Source of the DNA: Nostoc carneum NIES-2107
GTDB taxonomy: Bacteria > Cyanobacteriota > Cyanobacteriia > Cyanobacteriales > Nostocaceae
Direction: 5' to 3'
NCBI GenBank assembly: GCA_002368155.1
Contig: AP018180.1
Coordinates: 4,735,007-4,799,006, forward strand
DNA length: 64,000 bases
Part shown: piece after piece, positions 17,767-25,904 of the stretch
How positions within the stretch are numbered: the stretch's first letter is position 1
How the letters are laid out: the number at the start of each line of letters is the position of its first letter
The notes under the pieces: model-generated
What the model was told of the DNA's origin: nothing
Seen by the model: the letters and a program-made list of their open reading frames with translations, nothing else
The model's database searches: none
Made by a program: the position numbers and the translations under genes

Positions 17767-18705
17767 TTACGAATTACGAATTTCATCCAAAAACTTCAAC
17801 TGCTGATACAAACACCGAATCAACCGCAAATCCACCCCTGCGGCTTGCGCCTTCCGTAACGGATTCCCAAAAATCGCTTCCACTTCTAAAGGACGACGTT
17901 CATCATAATCAATCTTCATGCTGGTACGGTAAGGCTTCATCTTCACCGTATACTCCAACATAGTTTGAATAAAACTATCAGCAATCACCCTCCCCGCCGT
18001 CTTCGCCCCAGCGCTAACTTCATACATCACCTGTTCAACTAACTCACGGGTGTGCATATTCGCCATTAACTCATCAGTTCTGGCGTTGAGAATTACAGAC
18101 AGCCCATTATAGGGAATATTCCACACCAGCTTTTTCCATCGCCCCAGCAACAAATCTTCAGTTAACTCGATAGCGATACCTGCATTGGTAAAGTCATCAG
18201 CTATTTGCTGCATCCTGGGTGTAACTCCCATCGGATTGTAGTTAGCAGCATATTCTCCCAAGGTAATTTGTCCATAGTCCAAGTGACGAATATGTCCGTC
18301 TGCAACTTTATTGGAACAGAGAAAACACAACCCACCAATAATAGTCACATTGTCAACTATCTGGGCAACTTCCTCCTCCACCGCCAGTCCATTTTGCAAC
18401 ACCAACACCACCCCATTATCCTTAACCACGGGCGGTAAAATCTGCGGTAGTAAATGGTTTTGTGTAGTTTTCAGCGACACCACCACCACATCGCATTGTG
18501 GCATTTTTTTGACATCATCGTAGGCGTGGACTTGAGTCAGCGTGAAATCACCATCAATTGATTCCACCACCAAACCCGATTTACTCACATATTCATAATC
18601 ACTTCTCAGCAAAAAGTGGACATCTAAACCAGCTTTTTGCAGCTTGGCACCATAAAAACCACCTAATGCACCAGTGCCTAAAATGGCGTAACTACGCTCG
18701 GACAT
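17767..18705 (-). CDS. Putative 2-dehydropantoate 2-reductase (ketopantoate reductase family)
   Basis: A 312-residue protein with an N-terminal NADPH-binding Rossmann motif AILGTGALGGFYGAKL and a C-terminal all-helical domain with WKKLVWNIPYNGLSVIL (about 190-206), as in PanE/ApbA proteins. PanE reduces ketopantoate to pantoate for coenzyme A synthesis. Cyanobacteria often have several paralogues, so the true substrate is uncertain and I give no symbol. It is convergent with treH and divergent from the fasciclin gene. Confidence 0.88.
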   Translation of the reverse strand: MSERSYAILGTGALGGFYGAKLQKAGLDVHFLLRSDYEYVSKSGLVVESIDGDFTLTQVHAYDDVKKMPQCDVVVVSLKTTQNHLLPQILPPVVKDNGVVLVLQNGLAVEEEVAQIVDNVTIIGGLCFLCSNKVADGHIRHLDYGQITLGEYAANYNPMGVTPRMQQIADDFTNAGIAIELTEDLLLGRWKKLVWNIPYNGLSVILNARTDELMANMHTRELVEQVMYEVSAGAKTAGRVIADSFIQTMLEYTVKMKPYRTSMKIDYDERRPLEVEAIFGNPLRKAQAAGVDLRLIRCLYQQLKFLDEIRNS

Positions 18706-18876
18706 TTTACCTACAATGATATTTTTCTATGCTGATCATAAGGAGATACCTAACAAGAATACACTCGCGTGTAAGTGTTATATAATTGCACCTAATTTTT
18801 TACTCACCTTGTGTAATAAAACTTAAAAATGGTTTACTATCCTTTATGATGACATACACAAATATAGGAAAAATAA

Positions 18877-19278
18877 ATGGCTGATATTGTAGATATTGCC
18901 GTTAGCAATGACGCGTTTAAAACCTTAGTAACAGCTGTACAAGCTGCTGGTTTAGTAGAAACATTAAAAAGTCCTGGGCCGTTTACTGTGTTTGCTCCTA
19001 CTGATGATGCTTTTGCTAAGTTACCAGCAGGAACTATTCAAACTCTAGTGCAAAATATTCCTCAGTTAACAAGGATTTTAAAATTTCATGTGGTGCCTGG
19101 AAAGCTGATGCAGGCTGACTTAGCCAAGCTCGGCACGGTTACTTCTGTGGAAGGTTCACCAATTAAAATTGATTGTTCTGAAGGATTTGAAGTGAAAAAT
19201 GCCACAGTTTTAGCAGCAGATATCGAAGCTGATAATGGTGTAATTCACGTCATTGATACAGTAATTTTGATGGGATGA
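18877..19278 (+). CDS. Fasciclin (FAS1) domain protein
   Basis: A 133-residue single-domain protein. Both FAS1 boxes are present: [17 protein letters not shown] (about 46-62) and the C-terminal [12 protein letters not shown]. There is no signal peptide, so this is the short cytosolic or non-classically exported type common in cyanobacteria. Family members act in adhesion or as ligand-binding surface modules; the role here is unknown. It is divergent from the panE-like gene with a 171-bp shared upstream region. Confidence 0.93.
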   Translation: MADIVDIAVSNDAFKTLVTAVQAAGLVETLKSPGPFTVFAPTDDAFAKLPAGTIQTLVQNIPQLTRILKFHVVPGKLMQADLAKLGTVTSVEGSPIKIDCSEGFEVKNATVLAADIEADNGVIHVIDTVILMG

Positions 19279-19466
19279 TTTGGTGATGGTGGGTAATCCC
19301 CACCATTAATTTATTAACGATATGATTAACATTTTTAAAGACCATAATTAATTTAAATTATGTTACACAATTGATGGCTTCACTCTTGTCTCATGCTAAG
19401 GTTAGTTCAATTATTTTGAAATATATTAAATTTGTTAGTATAAGCGAACATTATCCCAACAACTTG

Positions 19467-19796
19467 ATGCTCGATTTCCACACCTTAGCTGAGTTCTCTC
19501 GCGCCAACTGCGTAAGTATTTGTGCGTTTCTTGTTCCTGCAAACCTATTAGCCACATTATCGACAATTATCTTGACGGTAATTCATCGTCCATCACATCA
19601 AGTATGGCAATCGGCGGGAATTGCCAGTATTTTTGCCTTAATCATGGTATGGCACGTATATACTTGGTTTGAAATTGGCGTAGTGATGCTGCCAACTTAT
19701 ATCTTGCTATGCCTGGCGATGACTTGTTTATTCGTTAACTTAGCCACAATTCTTTGGCAAAGACACTGGGTGAAAAGGCTGAAGTTTGAAGGATAA
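19467..19796 (+). CDS. Small membrane protein, function unknown
   Basis: From ATG 19467 this is a 109-residue protein with about three hydrophobic helices (CVSICAFLVPANLLATLSTI, IASIFALIMVWHVYTWFEIG, LPTYILLCLAMTCLFVNLA) and a basic C-terminus. The frame is open back to 19371, but that extension is polar and less protein-like. I recognise no named family. It ends directly at a dispersed ACTCCATCCCC repeat. Confidence 0.7.
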   Translation: MLDFHTLAEFSRANCVSICAFLVPANLLATLSTIILTVIHRPSHQVWQSAGIASIFALIMVWHVYTWFEIGVVMLPTYILLCLAMTCLFVNLATILWQRHWVKRLKFEG

Positions 19797-19797
19797 A

Positions 19798-19830
19798 AAA
19801 CTCCATCCCCTTGTGGGTGGAGTTTTTGGG
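19798..19830. repeat. ACTCCATCCCCTTGTGGGTG hairpin
   Basis: AAAAACTCCATCCCC and its partner GTGGGTGGAGTTTTT form a hairpin just after the small membrane protein stop. It is the same module as in the 2526-2686 element and ends in a T run, so it may act as a terminator for the upstream gene. Confidence 0.6.
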
Positions 19831-19866
19831 CATAGCGAATGGGGCATGGGGCATGGAGAAGAATTT

Positions 19867-20000
19867 ATACCATTTTGAAAAAAGAATGCCACAGATGAGT
19901 AGGGGCACGGCATCCACAATCTTTTGGTATATTGAATTATCTTACTGGTGCCGTGCCCTACATAGAATTGATCTGTTGCAAACATTATTTGAATTGGTAT
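19867..20000. repeat. 134-bp MITE-like palindromic element (ATACCAATTT family)
   Basis: Terminal inverted repeats ATACCATTTTGAAAAAAGAATGCCACA and TTGCAAACATTATTTGAATTGGTAT (given in part) enclose an inner palindrome AGGGGCACGGCATCC / GGTGCCGTGCCCT. It is the inverted counterpart of 42204-42341 and longer than the 4617-4717 copy. Confidence 0.75.
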
Positions 20001-20069
20001 TACCAATGCCCGAAGCGATGGGGAAAACAACCTCGTCCACCAATAAAGGAATGAAGTTTCCCCTCGCTT

Positions 20070-20276
20070 TCATACTTCTTTAGCCAAAATTATTCCATCC
20101 TTGGCGCGCATATAAAGCACTGGTGTCGCAAAGTCAGGTTTATCTAAGCCAACTTCCATTGAAATAGCGTTGCGGGTGGTTTGTATCGCCGCATCTACAG
20201 GCCAGCCCAGGGCGAGGGTGCGATAAAATTCATCAGCAAAAGTGCGATCGCCTTGGATAAGCAATAATAGTTGATA
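20070..20276 (-). pseudogene. C-terminal fragment of a CHAT domain protein
   Basis: The minus-strand frame reads QGDRTFADEFYRTL, then ALGWPVDAAIQTTRNAIS and PDFATPVLYMRAKDG, the usual last 60 or so residues of cyanobacterial CHAT proteins. The catalytic His and Cys regions are missing: an in-frame stop lies immediately upstream, and the BrnT gene starts there. It is a decayed remnant, not a working gene. Confidence 0.75.
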
Positions 20277-20299
20277 GCATTAACATTCTTTAGACCTGA

Positions 20300-20578
20300 A
20301 TGCAATTTGAGTGGGATGAAGCGAAAAATCTTGAAAACATACAAAAACATCAAATTGATTTTGCAGACGTGCCGGAAATGTTTGATAGTCCAATGTTGAT
20401 TGAGTTTGATGACCGTTTTGATTATGGTGAGGAACGTTGGATTGGTATTAGTTTTTTAAGAAACTTAGTGGCGGTAGTTGTCTGGACTGAAAGACAAGGC
20501 GATGTTATCCGGATTATCTCAGCACGAAGGGCAAACCGATATGAGCGCAAAAGATTTGAACAATACCTCGCAAACTAA
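20300..20578 (+). CDS. brnT: BrnT family toxin
   Basis: A 92-residue protein beginning MQFEWDEAKNLENIQKHQID, the typical BrnT start, with the later motif IRIISARRANRYERKRFEQY. BrnT toxins are RelE-fold ribonucleases that block translation. Its 3' end overlaps the downstream antitoxin gene by 38 bp, which is the usual brnTA arrangement in which the antitoxin represses its own operon. Confidence 0.93.
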   Translation: MQFEWDEAKNLENIQKHQIDFADVPEMFDSPMLIEFDDRFDYGEERWIGISFLRNLVAVVVWTERQGDVIRIISARRANRYERKRFEQYLAN

Positions 20579-20819
20579 TTGGGAAGCATTAGAGTCGATG
20601 TCAGATGAAGACATTGATTATTCCGATATTCCGCCATTAACTGATGAATTTTTTGAAAAAGCAACATTGCGAGTTCCGGCGGCTCAAGCTAAAAATTTGA
20701 TTCAATTAGACTCTGATGTAATAGCTTGGTTTCAAGCTCAAGGCTCAGAATATAAAACACTCATCAACGCTGTTTTGCGTCGTCATATTGAAAACAGCGC
20801 TGATCAAAAATCCGCATAA
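20541..20819 (+). CDS. brnA: BrnA family antitoxin
   Basis: A 92-residue protein from ATG 20541, overlapping brnT. The C-terminal half (TLRVPAAQAKNLIQLDSDVIAWFQ, given in part, then YKTLINAVLRRHIE) is the BrnA ribbon-helix-helix type region. The frame is open back to 20478, but those residues are the toxin gene read in another frame. It should neutralise BrnT and bind the promoter region at about 20265-20299. Confidence 0.9.
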   Translation: MSAKDLNNTSQTNWEALESMSDEDIDYSDIPPLTDEFFEKATLRVPAAQAKNLIQLDSDVIAWFQAQGSEYKTLINAVLRRHIENSADQKSA

Positions 20820-20936
20820 CACCTGAGTGTATTTCTTCATTGGTAATGCGTTAGCGGAGCTTAACAAAGTTATCGCCTTTGTTGCTGGTGCGGCGCTGCG
20901 CGACAACACACCTACTTTGTGCGAGGGAAACTTATT

Positions 20937-21154
20937 ATTTAATCCTTTTCTTCAGGATCTTGCACCCGAAAATAGAAATTGAGGATTTCATTCACATCAC
21001 CTGGATCTTCCGATAAGGGACTTCCAGAAAATAAATTATCCAATTTACTTAGATAATATTTTTATTTCTCCCCCTGCTCCCTGCTCCCTGCCCCCCTGCC
21101 TACTCAGCGACGGGATATTTTTTTAGTTGGAAGTCCCTAAATTGTCGCTCCCTA
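20937..21154 (-). pseudogene. Downstream remnant of a leucine-rich-repeat protein gene
   Basis: On the minus strand, about 21030-20937 reads NNLFSGSPLSEDPGDVNEIL, then NFYFRVQDPEEKD and a stop. This resembles the NPL..PPEIL..ILNYY end of cyanobacterial leucine-rich-repeat proteins. Positions 21069-21105 are CCCTGCTCC-type repeat. Together with 25394-25525 it looks like a gene cut by the 21155-25393 element, though both parts are decayed. Confidence 0.45.
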
Positions 21155-21245
21155 ACTGTACGTTCGCTTATTTTTGAAGTGTGAGAGGAATTAACGCCTT
21201 ACTGTTAAAGGAAACAATACGATTTTGGATCTCCTAAAACCATCA

Positions 21246-21433
21246 CCGTGTAATACTTGGGAAAAGGAGAACGAGCTTTACCATGTATTACATGGTAAAA
21301 GAAATTGCGACTTTGCGTGTATTACAGGGATGAAAGAAATATATTGAGAGACTGTTACCGGAAGTTAAGCTCTTCAGTGTAATACATGGAAGAGTAGCAA
21401 TATTCAAAGTTCAATTTACGGTGTCTTACACGG
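21246..21433. promoter_or_regulatory. Cluster of five 15-bp palindromes, left end of inner element
   Basis: Copies of a CCRTGTAWTACAYGG-like site lie at 21246-21260, 21281-21295 (perfect CCATGTATTACATGG), 21315-21329, 21375-21389 and 21419-21433. They look like binding sites for a dimeric DNA-binding protein. Candidates are the element's ribbon-helix-helix protein or its transposase. Confidence 0.7.
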
Positions 21434-21511
21434 AAATTGCTAATATTGAAATGGGACTTCAATTGTGTGTATCCTCCTTCAGGAGTGGTACAGGTAATTG
21501 AGTAAGATGAA

Positions 21512-23218
21512 TTATGTCGAGCGCACCACTGAATCTATCTGATAAAGGGATTCAGGCATTTTCATTAAAGAAAGAATTTGTTTTTGAAGCGCGTTAATTG
21601 GTGTGATGAAGATGGTAGAATCAGGTAAAAAATAAAGAGTTAAATTACAAAAAGCCTTGAGCATTTGTTCAGCAGATGGGCGAGCAGTTTTTCGCTTTGG
21701 ATTACCGTCATAAAGACCTGCCAAAGATTGTTGGGTTTGCTCAAGAGCCAGCCGTACTACAAACTCCATTAGAGTAAATACACGCAAAGCTATGTTCAAC
21801 AGGAACATTAAGCCAGTGATTCGGTCAGTATTTTGAAAGTAAATGGGTAGGGCTGGCAAAGAACCCCTTTTAAAACGGTGAAAACCTCGCTCTAAAAGCC
21901 ATTCATCCCGATAATACATCACAGCAAGTGGTAAACTCATCTGGCTACTATCGGCATTAGTAACATACAATCGCCACCCTGCCAAAGTTTCTGCCTCCTG
22001 AATTGCAGTATCTATCTTCTGGATATGAAGTTGAAGACAAATATCTGTCAATTCCTCTGTGGTCGAGTTTTTTGATGGTCGTCCCCGTCCGAGATGACGA
22101 GTTTTTTTAGTGATCTGTTCTGTAATCATGGTTGAGAAAAAATTTTTGACACGATAGCGCTGGAGAATGTTTTCTACTTTATGGGTGAGTAGCTCCCGAT
22201 CTGAGCCTGGCTTGTTAGCTAAACTTTGGAGAGCGGTTTCAGCAGTCAAGATGCGTTGCTGTTGTCCACGTATCATTGATGCGGCAAGGCTTTGGGAGTA
22301 AACTACTAAGTAGCGTTCTAGCCAACGCACCCATTTGTTGGTTTGTTTGTTGAACCAAAACTTACCTAACTCCACTTCAAAACCTTTTCCCACCGCAGGT
22401 TCTTCTTCATCTTGTCGTGGTAAACGAATGGGCACAATTTCCGCTGGTGGGTTGAGAACCCATTGCTGAAGATATTGAGGGTGTTGCCCACTCATGGCTA
22501 CAGGAACGCAGTAAATACCCCTAGAAGCGGCGATTTGAGCGCGAGTTGCAATCGACCCAGCTTTACAATCAGCGATGAAGACAAACTTTTTATGTCCAAT
22601 CACTTGTGCTATTTTTTGCCAAGTGGGGAAATATAATGGGTCGTCAGCTCCATTACCTTCAAGGGTTGTGCTGACTAATGGCATTCCCATTGGGTCAAGG
22701 GTTGCCAATAATTGACGGTATTGCAACAAATCTGGGCGTTTGTCCTTGGAATAGCCATAACGTAATATATTTTCTTCTGGAGAATCTCCCTGTTGATGAT
22801 TCACGCTAAAACTAGTCGTATCGGTTCGTGCCACTTGTGTGGGCAATTCGTAGGCGCGAATCAGATTTTGTCCTAACTTGACCTCTATTTCCTGCGTTGC
22901 TTGTGTTTGCTTACCTAACTCTTCGACTACCCTTGCCAATCTGTCATCACTGGTATCTTTTTCTCCTATCGACCACCCTGTACTTAACTCTAAAATCCTT
23001 CGATGTGCCTTTACCCATGATTCCACTGCACACAACCGATGGTCTGATTGAGTAATTATGTATGTCAGTAACAATACACTCAATTGACCATAACTCATGC
23101 CTTTGTGGTTTCCGTGTGGTTTTTTGAGTTTTTGGTCAATACATTTAGCTATCCCCATCTGAACAAGCCATTCCACGATGACGGGAATATCGTCAATCCG
23201 CTCAGAACTTATGTCCAC
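21512..23218 (-). CDS. DDE transposase of the inner element (IS4/IS1634 superfamily type)
   Basis: A 568-residue transposase with an RNase-H-like core: RTDTTSFSVNH (first Asp, about residue 137), FIADCKAGSIATR (second Asp, about 218) and the C-terminal YYRDEWLLERGFHRFKRG that supplies the acidic residue, followed by a long hydrophobic helix region. This resembles IS1634-type proteins, but the exact family is not settled from sequence reading alone. It appears intact. It transposes the 21209-23829 unit. Confidence 0.88.
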   Translation of the reverse strand: MDISSERIDDIPVIVEWLVQMGIAKCIDQKLKKPHGNHKGMSYGQLSVLLLTYIITQSDHRLCAVESWVKAHRRILELSTGWSIGEKDTSDDRLARVVEELGKQTQATQEIEVKLGQNLIRAYELPTQVARTDTTSFSVNHQQGDSPEENILRYGYSKDKRPDLLQYRQLLATLDPMGMPLVSTTLEGNGADDPLYFPTWQKIAQVIGHKKFVFIADCKAGSIATRAQIAASRGIYCVPVAMSGQHPQYLQQWVLNPPAEIVPIRLPRQDEEEPAVGKGFEVELGKFWFNKQTNKWVRWLERYLVVYSQSLAASMIRGQQQRILTAETALQSLANKPGSDRELLTHKVENILQRYRVKNFFSTMITEQITKKTRHLGRGRPSKNSTTEELTDICLQLHIQKIDTAIQEAETLAGWRLYVTNADSSQMSLPLAVMYYRDEWLLERGFHRFKRGSLPALPIYFQNTDRITGLMFLLNIALRVFTLMEFVVRLALEQTQQSLAGLYDGNPKRKTARPSAEQMLKAFCNLTLYFLPDSTIFITPINALQKQILSLMKMPESLYQIDSVVRST

Positions 23219-23254
23219 TGTTTTCCCCGCTTACTGATACAAAACAGCGAATTC

Positions 23255-23650
23255 CTACTGTTGTGTATACTCGCTATTTAGTACCACAATAAAATGATTG
23301 AGGGCTTTGAGTGCTGCTTTGTAGCCCGGTGATTGCTTACCTAACTTCAACTCCAATATTACTTGGTTACGTAAACTTTCGAGTGTTGCCACCTTTAGAG
23401 GCATGGTCGCAACTTCAACAACACTAGTTTTGGCTTTATGTGCCAACTTTTTTTCCCGTGTAATACTTGGATGAGCATTCCTTCTAATCACCTGTTCAAC
23501 GTAATCAGCTCTAGTCATACCCAAGCATTCGGCAGCGATCCCCAAAGCCTTCCAGGTTTCATCCGTTAATCTTAAAGAGCGCACTTGACGATAATCATCG
23601 TCTTTGAGGGCGAACTTCCCTTGAATATCCCGCTTTAACATTCGCCTCAT
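23255..23650 (-). CDS. Ribbon-helix-helix-like DNA-binding protein carried by the inner element
   Basis: From ATG 23650 this is a 131-residue protein. YRQVRSLRLTDETWKALGI followed by GMTRADYVEQVIRRN has the strand-helix-helix pattern of ribbon-helix-helix regulators. The C-terminal half is Lys-rich with predicted helices. The frame is open 30 nt upstream to a TTG, but those codons are one of the 15-bp palindromes (23651-23665), so the start just after that site is preferred. It sits upstream of the transposase gene and may regulate it or help it bind the ends. That role is inference. Confidence 0.7.
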   Translation of the reverse strand: MRRMLKRDIQGKFALKDDDYRQVRSLRLTDETWKALGIAAECLGMTRADYVEQVIRRNAHPSITREKKLAHKAKTSVVEVATMPLKVATLESLRNQVILELKLGKQSPGYKAALKALNHFIVVLNSEYTQQ

Positions 23651-23792
23651 CCGTGTATTACATCGTAAGTTTAACCCCAAATTAGTGAAGTTTAAAGTGT
23701 AATATTCAGTATTACAGATGAGATGTTAATGAGCCATAGCTTCCATGTAATACATGGAAAGGGCTTTTTTCCTTTTTCCATGTATTACACGG
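23456..23792. promoter_or_regulatory. Further palindromes at the right end of the inner element
   Basis: CCGTGTAATACTTGG at 23456-23470 (inside the ribbon-helix-helix gene), CCGTGTATTACATCG at 23651-23665 (touching its start), a degenerate pair near 23697-23717, CCATGTAATACATGG at 23743-23757 (perfect) and CCATGTATTACACGG at 23778-23792. The site next to the start codon is placed like an autoregulatory operator. Confidence 0.7.
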
Positions 23793-23919
23793 TGATGCTT
23801 TTAGGATATCCAAAATCGTATTGTTTCCTTTAACACTTGAGTTTAGACTAGGCAGCAACAAATGACCCAGCAGTGCTGAGTTCATAAAACACAACCTTCA
23901 AGAATGAAGATATTTGAGA

Positions 23920-25227
23920 TTAAGCAGATTTTTGTTCCTCTTTCCGTGGTTTAGAAGCAGTCTTTTTAACAATTGGATATCGTATTTTCCGGTTACGGGC
24001 TTTACCTGGTGTCCACCCAAGGGACTTTCCACGAGGTTTGGGTGGAGAGGTAGGAGTACCAATCGCAGCGAAAACTCCACCCATAGCTTGAGCAACTCGT
24101 CCTGGGGTCAATTTATCCATTGACTTTTGCCAGGGAAGAGGATTATCAGCAACTATATCACGAGCTAACCATAACTCCCAGGTCATTAACGGCATTAAGT
24201 CACTCCAATGTTCACATTGTTCTGGAGTACTGAATTTTGGTACTGTCCAATGTAAGCGTTGCTTGAGAAAGCGATACCAATGGTCAATCGTGAATCGGCG
24301 CAAGTACAATCGCCAAACTTCATCCAATGGTGGCATTTGTTCCCCAACCCAAGCTAACCACAAGGGTCTTAATACTCTCAAATTGCCATCAAGATCAAGA
24401 CGTTCCACCCTCAGTAGCGTCATGGGGCGTGTAGCAGCTTTGCGAAAATGCAAATCTTCCCACAGACTGACTTTAACTCGTCCCAATTTTGGGTCATTTA
24501 CTTCCAGCACAGATGCCACTTCGCCCCAGGTTGAGGGTTCATTGAGTTTAAATTGAGCACCATGCTTGCGAGGACGACCCTTGCCAGAGTAAGCAGGTGG
24601 TGCGCCCCATAGACACAGATTTGAACGTAGTCTAACTAAGATATCGGCTTTTATACTAGCTGTCTTTAACACAAAAGGCGCACAACCATATTCACTGTCC
24701 CAAAGCGAAATTGGTCGAACAGACATTGATTCACATACCTTTTTGAGTTGTTCAACTGCTTTCTCAATCGGATTGTCCCAACTGGTAATCCGTTCATGCC
24801 TCAGCGGTAGTGCCCAACTTCCTGAATCCTCTGGTATCCAAGCTATAGTACTATATCCCTGCCCAATCGTAATCGGTTTATTTCCCGCGATCTCTGTGCT
24901 ACTGTGTTCTATTGTCCGTTCTTTGAGTGTCACCGCATCTGGGCGTGACCAAGCTGTATGATCTCCTGCCAACAATATGCGTTTTTCTGTTGGTATTTGC
25001 TTGATATATAACTCCATTAATTTCTCGCGGTCTGGTTTGGTATCTTGTATCGCTTCATAGATACTCGGCCATTTGCGTCTAAACACTGGCGATAAAGATA
25101 AATCTGCCAGACTGTAGACATTACGGGTCAACAGTATCGCATCTGTTAGTTCAAATGTTGCATCATGTGCTTTGCCTAGATGCGTATAGGCTGCTTGACG
25201 AAATTCTTCGAGTCTGGCACGTTTCAT
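23920..25227 (-). CDS. DDE transposase of the outer element (IS701-like)
   Basis: A 435-residue transposase starting MKRARLEEFRQAAYTHLGKA. Catalytic-type motifs are AGDHTAWSRPDA (about 105-116), ISLWDSEYGCAPF (about 200-212) and the C-terminal IDHWYRFLKQRLHWTVP. The layout resembles IS701 and related putative transposases common in cyanobacteria. The Lys/Arg-rich tail is normal for the group. The gene is intact within the 54-bp repeats. Confidence 0.88.
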   Translation of the reverse strand: MKRARLEEFRQAAYTHLGKAHDATFELTDAILLTRNVYSLADLSLSPVFRRKWPSIYEAIQDTKPDREKLMELYIKQIPTEKRILLAGDHTAWSRPDAVTLKERTIEHSSTEIAGNKPITIGQGYSTIAWIPEDSGSWALPLRHERITSWDNPIEKAVEQLKKVCESMSVRPISLWDSEYGCAPFVLKTASIKADILVRLRSNLCLWGAPPAYSGKGRPRKHGAQFKLNEPSTWGEVASVLEVNDPKLGRVKVSLWEDLHFRKAATRPMTLLRVERLDLDGNLRVLRPLWLAWVGEQMPPLDEVWRLYLRRFTIDHWYRFLKQRLHWTVPKFSTPEQCEHWSDLMPLMTWELWLARDIVADNPLPWQKSMDKLTPGRVAQAMGGVFAAIGTPTSPPKPRGKSLGWTPGKARNRKIRYPIVKKTASKPRKEEQKSA

Positions 25228-25393
25228 ATTGGCAGATAAGAGTAGGTGATTCTCTCTTAGCTTCTGCCGAAAGGGGGACTGTCTTCAATCAGACATCCCC
25301 TTTTTCTCTTTCATCTCTCCCATTTAGTCTAAACTCCAGTTAACAGTAAGGCATTAATTCCTCTCACCCTTTAAAAATGAGCGAACGTACAGT

Positions 25394-25525
25394 GAGCGAT
25401 CGCAAGTTGATCAGTTGTCCAATCTCAGGCGGTAAAGCCGTCAAATTTTTACCAGAGAGGTTGAGTTCTGTTACACCTTCTATTGCGGCTTGTTCAATTA
25501 CCTGTAGCAGTTATTCCTCAGTCAT
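25394..25525 (-). pseudogene. 5' remnant of a leucine-rich-repeat protein gene
   Basis: Minus strand from ATG 25525 reads MTEE, then an in-frame TAA, then LLQVIEQAAIEGVTELNLSG and KNLTALPPEIGQLINLRSLT up to the outer element boundary. The NLTALPPEIGQL motif is a standard leucine-rich repeat. The early stop and the interruption make it non-functional. Its 3' remnant appears at 20937-21154. Confidence 0.75.
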
Positions 25526-25904
25526 GAGCGAAATTGCGGAACTATTAGCCAAATACTATCAAGGGTTTCTAAATTACGGCAATTAATACCAATTCGTAAT
25601 TCGTAATTACGGAAGAGTGCGATTTATTTTAATTGTCGATGGTGGTTGCGCTGCTTTGGAAGGGCACTAACGCACCATCTTTCATGGTGTTGTATAAAGT
25701 GCTTTAATGATGTTTTTAGTGACAAATTAGATCGAAAATATACATTTAACGCATATTACTTATACTTCTGATTTTAATTCATAATTCATAATCTACTCAA
25801 TAACCATTTGAAAATCTGTCACATGAGTATGTAACTTTAGCAACCAAATCGTTAAAGTGTTAATTGATAACTTGTGTCTAATTATTTTTAAGTAATTACC
25901 GATA
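25526..25904. other. Intergenic region, no gene recognised
   Basis: Contains AATTCGTAATTCGTAATTACG repeats (in part) near 25585-25610 and A/T-rich DNA likely to hold the promoter of the following gene. A 20-codon frame at 25523-25585 is too short to support. Confidence 0.4.

Larger units (their letters stand above)
21209..23829. mobile_element. Inner insertion element flanked by a TTAA duplication
   Basis: A 2621-bp element starting AGGAAACAATACGATTTTGG and ending with its complement CCAAAATCGTATTGTTTCCT. TTAA flanks it at 21205-21208 and 23830-23833. The inverted repeats continue for about 50 bp with few mismatches. It carries a 568-residue transposase and a 131-residue ribbon-helix-helix-like protein, both on the minus strand, plus repeated 15-bp palindromes in both ends. 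Confidence 0.9.
21155..25393. mobile_element. Insertion element with about 54-bp terminal inverted repeats
   Basis: The left end begins ACTGTACGTTCGCTTATTTT and the right end finishes AAAATGAGCGAACGTACAGT; the two match at about 50 of 54 positions. Its own transposase is the 23920-25227 gene. A second element (21209-23829) is inserted in the left arm: joining its flanks across the TTAA duplication restores the continuation TTAACACTTGAGTTTAGACT, which pairs with the right arm. No clear target duplication flanks the outer element. Confidence 0.88.
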
